Source: a bacterium (GTDB taxonomy: Bacteria; UBP6; JAFGXH01). Taken from it: DNA of 10,721 nt. Positions within the stretch are counted from its first letter, which is position 1. Each line of letters starts with the position of its first letter. Shown in pieces: positions 8,511-10,721 of this stretch. Location: contig JAMOQH010000096.1 of assembly GCA_027064085.1 (NCBI GenBank), forward strand, positions 1 to 10,721. The letters are read 5' to 3'. The notes beneath the pieces are model-generated. The model saw only the letters and a program-made list of their open reading frames with translations. It searched no databases and was not told where the DNA came from. A program made the translations under genes and the position numbers.

Positions 8511-9307
8511 TGGCTCTTGCTCTTATTTTAATTAGTTTTGGCTTGTTTTCTGGAATAATGGCTGGGTTACTTGGAATAGGGGGGGGAATAGTGTTTTTGC
8601 CTCTTGCTAAATTATATTTTTTAGATTATCTGGGTTATGATGTCTCTTTTGTTAAAATTTTAATTGCAACTTCAAGTGCTATAATTATTGTAAATAGTTC
8701 AAGTAGCTTATATAGGCACCTTAAATTTAAAAATATACAATTTAAATTATGGCCATATTTGTTTTTTCCAACATTAATTGGTACACAAATCGGAGGATAC
8801 TTCACTAAAATAGCTACTCCAAGTTCTTTAAAGTATATTTTATCAGTTTTGTTGTTACTTTCTGCAATAAAAATGTTATTTTTTAAACAAAAAGAAGCTA
8901 AAATTGGTGAAATGAGTAAAAGGAATAAAATTTTATTACTTATTGCCGTTTTTGTTATTTCAATTTTTGCATCTATGCTAGGAATAGGTGGTGGTGCATT
9001 TATGGTGCCTGTATTATTTATGTTGTCGGGTTTATCATTTAAAAAGGTTGCTGGAACTGCCCCAATGTTTAAGTTTTTTGTATCAGTTAGTAGTACAATT
9101 CTTTATTTAATGTCAACAACAAGTATCACTCCTATAAGTGGTCATATTCAAATAGGCTATGTAGATGTTACAATTTGGTTTTATACTGCAATAGGAGGCA
9201 TGATAGGGGCTCAATTGGGAGCAATATTATTAAATAAAATCCCTACTAAAGTTGCCAAGAATATTTTTGTTATATTATTGTTTATTTCTGCGTATAAAAT
9301 GTTATAG
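8507..9307 (+). CDS. TauE/SafE family sulfite/anion permease
   Basis: This is a polytopic inner-membrane protein of the TauE/SafE (DUF81) family, which moves sulfite, sulfonates and related anions; the exact substrate cannot be read from the sequence. The hallmark internal duplication is visible: LGIGGG at residues 22-27 (followed by IVFLP) and again at 158-163 (followed by AFMVPV). The usual downstream KKVAGTAP segment is present. Length 266 residues is typical, with about seven to eight hydrophobic segments. The ATG at 8507 overlaps the upstream stop as ATGA; a second ATG directly follows. It is the last gene of the coupled block. The first GIGGG codons form an unusual run of eight G. Confidence 0.93.
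   Translation: MMALALILISFGLFSGIMAGLLGIGGGIVFLPLAKLYFLDYLGYDVSFVKILIATSSAIIIVNSSSSLYRHLKFKNIQFKLWPYLFFPTLIGTQIGGYFTKIATPSSLKYILSVLLLLSAIKMLFFKQKEAKIGEMSKRNKILLLIAVFVISIFASMLGIGGGAFMVPVLFMLSGLSFKKVAGTAPMFKFFVSVSSTILYLMSTTSITPISGHIQIGYVDVTIWFYTAIGGMIGAQLGAILLNKIPTKVAKNIFVILLFISAYKML
8579..8586 (+). repeat. G8 homopolymer within the TauE/SafE gene
   Basis: The codons ATA GGG GGG GGA encode the first LGIGGG motif as an uninterrupted run of eight G in an otherwise very AT-rich gene. The second copy of the same motif (about 8981-8998) is encoded with GGT codons and has no run. A one-base slip here would truncate the permease near its N-terminus. Confidence 0.9.
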
Positions 9308-9360
9308 ATTTCATTTTTTGCCTTTTCATAAACTTTGAAAGTTGATAAACAACTTATCTA

Positions 9361-9540
9361 AAAGTTTATTACAAGGAAGGTTCAACAGAGAGTGAGTATA
9401 GCAATGATAAGGTTTATGATATTAGCTACGAATACGATGGAGTTGGGCGTATAAATGTACCAGAATACATGATAAAATTTGATGAAAATAGTGATAAAAC
9501 TAGATATAAAATTATTTCTAATCATTTGGGTACCCCTCCG
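9361..9540 (+). pseudogene. Rhs-repeat remnant, frame-broken upstream part
   Basis: In a frame open from 9349 the sequence reads KVYYKEGSTESEYSND, then VYDISYEYDGVGRI and later YKIISNHLGTP. The YEYDGVGR and HLGTP strings are hallmarks of the Rhs/YD-repeat shell just before the toxin tip. The long N-terminal Rhs shell is missing: in-frame TGA TAA stop codons lie at 9343-9348, shortly before. After HLGTP the frame runs into a stop, and the Rhs core continues in the next frame (FTFGFAGG from 9551). The break falls at a GC-rich palindrome (9533-9548). No start codon with a ribosome site is visible. It is either a degraded or displaced orphan Rhs tip. Confidence 0.7.
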
Positions 9541-10279
9541 AAGAGGGGAATTTACCTTTGGTTTTGCAGGTGGTATTTATGATAAAGATACAAAATTAAC
9601 TAGATTTGGGGAGGGAGCCCTCGAGCAACTCCAGCGTGAGAATGACACTTCTCACAAAGAGTTGTGCAGAACCCGGCGGAAGGGGGAGGAAGACTATGAT
9701 AGTGAAAGCGGAAGATGGACAAGTAAGGAGCCTTTAGGGGTTGCGGGGAGTAGAAGTTTCAGATTCAAAGGTCAGGCTAGAGATATACTTGAAACCAACG
9801 AAGTTGCCAACTTTTATGTTTATGTGAGGAATGATGGGGTGAATTATGTGGATTTAGATGGGTTGAAAATTATTTTATTTAATCATTCTAACTTAAATCA
9901 ATTTGAACTAGATATGTTCTTAAATGACATAGCATCTCATTCTGATTTTTTAAATTATATTATAAATGAGTTAAAAGATTCAGATATAATAATAGCAATT
10001 ACAAATGACTTAAAAAAGAAACCAATGAATTATTGTTTTGAGCTTATTGATAATATAATATTTATAAACTTTGCAAATGTCTCTTTATATAATGATGGAG
10101 TAGTTATGACTCCTTTAGAGTTATTAACTCATGAATTGATTCATGCTTGGCAATACCTACATATTCTTTTGTTAAGTAGGTATAGTGCTGAAAGAGAAGC
10201 GATTTATTATCAAAATAATATTCGTAATAAAAGAGGTGATTCTCCTAGAAAAAGATATGGCAAGTGGAGGTTTCCATGA
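9479..10279 (+). CDS. Orphan Rhs C-terminal tip with HExxH metallopeptidase (M91-like) toxin domain
   Basis: Residues 25-44 (FTFGFAGGIYDKDTKLTRFG) and 71-84 (EDYDSESGRWTSKE), then NFYVYVRNDGVNYVDLDGL (111-129), are the conserved Rhs core that ends just before the variable toxin. From about 130 the sequence becomes variable and AT-rich, and contains THELIHAWQ (HELIH at 218-222, zinc ligands and catalytic Glu) and AEREAIYYQNNIR with a possible third Glu ligand, ending RKRYGKWRFP. This pattern resembles Peptidase_M91/NleD-like toxins, which cleave target-cell proteins. The TTG/ATG at 9479/9482 lacks a ribosome site, so the true N-terminus is the broken Rhs part upstream. The core carries a 26-residue GC-rich insertion (45-70) and a second atypical stretch (about 89-109). 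The stop overlaps the LRR gene start as ATGA. Probably a silent or recombination-donor toxin cassette. Confidence 0.72.
   Translation: MMKIVIKLDIKLFLIIWVPLRRGEFTFGFAGGIYDKDTKLTRFGEGALEQLQRENDTSHKELCRTRRKGEEDYDSESGRWTSKEPLGVAGSRSFRFKGQARDILETNEVANFYVYVRNDGVNYVDLDGLKIILFNHSNLNQFELDMFLNDIASHSDFLNYIINELKDSDIIIAITNDLKKKPMNYCFELIDNIIFINFANVSLYNDGVVMTPLELLTHELIHAWQYLHILLLSRYSAEREAIYYQNNIRNKRGDSPRKRYGKWRFP
9533..9548. repeat. Perfect GC-rich hairpin CCCCTC-CGAA-GAGGGG in the Rhs remnant
   Basis: A 6-bp perfect stem (9533-9538 with 9543-9548) closes a CGAA loop. It sits between the Rhs HLGTP and FGFAGG motifs, where intact Rhs proteins usually have a few dozen residues, and coincides with the change of reading frame. 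It resembles short interspersed palindromes of the AATTCCCCTC...GAGGGGT type found in several phyla. Confidence 0.75.
9611..9688. repeat. GC-rich palindromic element inserted in frame in the Rhs core
   Basis: The Rhs core normally reads RFG-x-x-DYDxxxGRW with no gap. Here 26 extra codons separate RFG from EDYDSESGRW. The extra DNA is GC-rich and folds: CAACTC (9626-9631) pairs with GAGTTG (9659-9664), and inside it GTGAGAA (9636-9642) pairs with TTCTCAC (9649-9655) around TGACAC. The reading frame is kept throughout. The exact insertion ends are estimated from the protein motif. It behaves like Rickettsia palindromic elements, but no relation is claimed. Confidence 0.7.
10266..10270 (+). promoter_or_regulatory. 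Shine-Dalgarno GGAGG for the LRR gene
   Basis: GGAGG lies inside the last codons of the toxin gene, 5 bases before ATG 10276 and 8 before ATG 10279. It is the strongest ribosome site in the window. It fixes the intended start at these ATGs rather than at TTG 10301, which is in the LRR frame but has no ribosome site. Confidence 0.75.
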
Positions 10280-10721
10280 TGTATATATATATTATTTGTT
10301 TTGAAAACTCAGATTAACTTTTGTGAACAAAGTATAAGTAGAGATACAAAAATAATTAAATGTAACAAACAAGTATTACAAAGTGATTTTCAAAAATTAA
10401 AATATTTTAAAGAACTTAGATTTATTGATTTAAATAATTCAAGCTTTCATGATATTTGTCTTTTAAATAACTTGGAGAACTTGGAAACTATTTCTTTAAA
10501 AAATACAGAGATTAATAACCTAAAATGCTTAAATAACATAAAAAATATATCATATTTAAATTTACAAAATACTAAAATAGAAAATTTTAAAAATATATTA
10601 AATAAAAACTTATTAATCATTGAATTAAATAAAATAAATAAAACTGAAATTAAACTTTTATCTCATAAAACAATAAAGCCTATAATTATTATATTAAAGA
10701 ATATGAGAGTTAAATCTCACA
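10276..10721 (+). CDS. Leucine-rich-repeat protein, putative immunity partner of the Rhs toxin (3'-partial, start out of frame)
   Basis: From 10280 to the window end one frame is open and encodes leucine-rich repeats of about 22 residues: FKELRFIDLNNSSFHDICLL, then LENLETISLKNTEINNLKCL, then IKNISYLNLQNTKIENF. The two ATGs at 10276 and 10279, served by GGAGG, are in another frame and give only a 13-residue peptide (MMYIYIICFENSD). Adding one TA to the (TA)5 tract yields MMYIYILFVLKTQINFCEQ and continues into the repeats, with a short hydrophobic, possibly signal-like N-terminus. Position directly after a toxin tip with an ATGA overlap is that of an immunity gene; LRR proteins may serve this role in polymorphic toxin systems, though function here is inferred. 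The last 127 bases equal 848-974, and joining to 975-1408 would complete a 293-residue protein. Confidence 0.65.
10282..10291 (+). repeat. (TA)5 dinucleotide tract in the LRR gene start
   Basis: Five TA units directly follow the ATGATG start. With five units the start is out of frame with the LRR region; with three or six units it is in frame. Such a tract right behind the start codon is a candidate slipped-strand switch. Confidence 0.8.
10595..10721 (+). repeat. 127-bp direct repeat, copy 2 (runs to window end)
   Basis: Identical to 848-974 over all 127 bases. It lies within the LRR gene and encodes the end of the last recognisable repeat and the following Ile/Lys-rich segment up to MRVKSH. 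The window stops at the end of the shared sequence, which suggests a contig boundary caused by this repeat. Confidence 0.95.

Noticed and set aside
9339-9355. Hairpin AAGTTG-ATAAA-CAACTT after the TauE/SafE gene, considered as the operon terminator.
   Set aside because: The stem is short and AT-rich and is not followed by a T-run, so termination cannot be supported.
848-10721. The 127-bp end-to-internal identity taken as proof of a 9.7-kb plasmid.
   Set aside because: The enclosed genes are chromosomal housekeeping genes (lysS, lolD, bamA) and no replication gene or origin is seen; a repeat or assembly branch is more likely.

Overview
The window is a strongly AT-rich stretch from a didermic (Gram-negative) bacterium: it encodes lipoprotein-export (Lol) and outer-membrane assembly (BamA) proteins. 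The gene order lysS, LolC/E-type permease, lolD, bamA resembles that of Deferribacterota and some former Deltaproteobacteria, and I lean to a low-GC Deferribacterota-like organism. That placement comes from gene order and remembered protein character, not from a search.

Left flank (1-1675). The window opens inside an Rpn/PD-(D/E)XK-family putative transposase gene. Its coiled-coil tail is built from a 21-bp tandem repeat and contains a one-base frame break at an A6G run. The gene abuts the 3' part of a second gene, whose 5' part lies at the other end of the window. A GC-richer double-hairpin repeat and a sigma70-like promoter then lead into lysS.

Core (1676-9307). Six genes form one tightly coupled block: lysS, lolC/E, lolD, bamA, an unknown membrane protein, and a TauE/SafE permease. 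Every junction overlaps by 1 to 8 nt. LolC/E and LolD extract lipoproteins from the inner membrane, and BamA inserts beta-barrel proteins into the outer membrane. Charging of tRNA-Lys is co-transcribed with these. The TauE/SafE permease and the unknown gene have no obvious link to envelope assembly.

Right flank (9308-10721). Here lies the C-terminal tip of an Rhs-type polymorphic toxin, broken in frame and interrupted by small GC-rich palindromes. It ends in a toxin domain with a zinc-metallopeptidase motif (HELIH), resembling Peptidase_M91/NleD. Overlapping its stop codon is the start of a leucine-rich-repeat gene in the position of an immunity gene. The start codons and the LRR frame are separated by a (TA)5 tract, and (TA)6 or (TA)3 would put them in frame.

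The last 127 bases of the window (10595-10721) are identical to 848-974. The LRR gene therefore runs in frame into the fragment at 975-1408, and together they would encode about 293 residues. This is either a real duplication or recombination of the immunity gene, or the trace of an assembly-graph junction. Sequencing across the end would decide.
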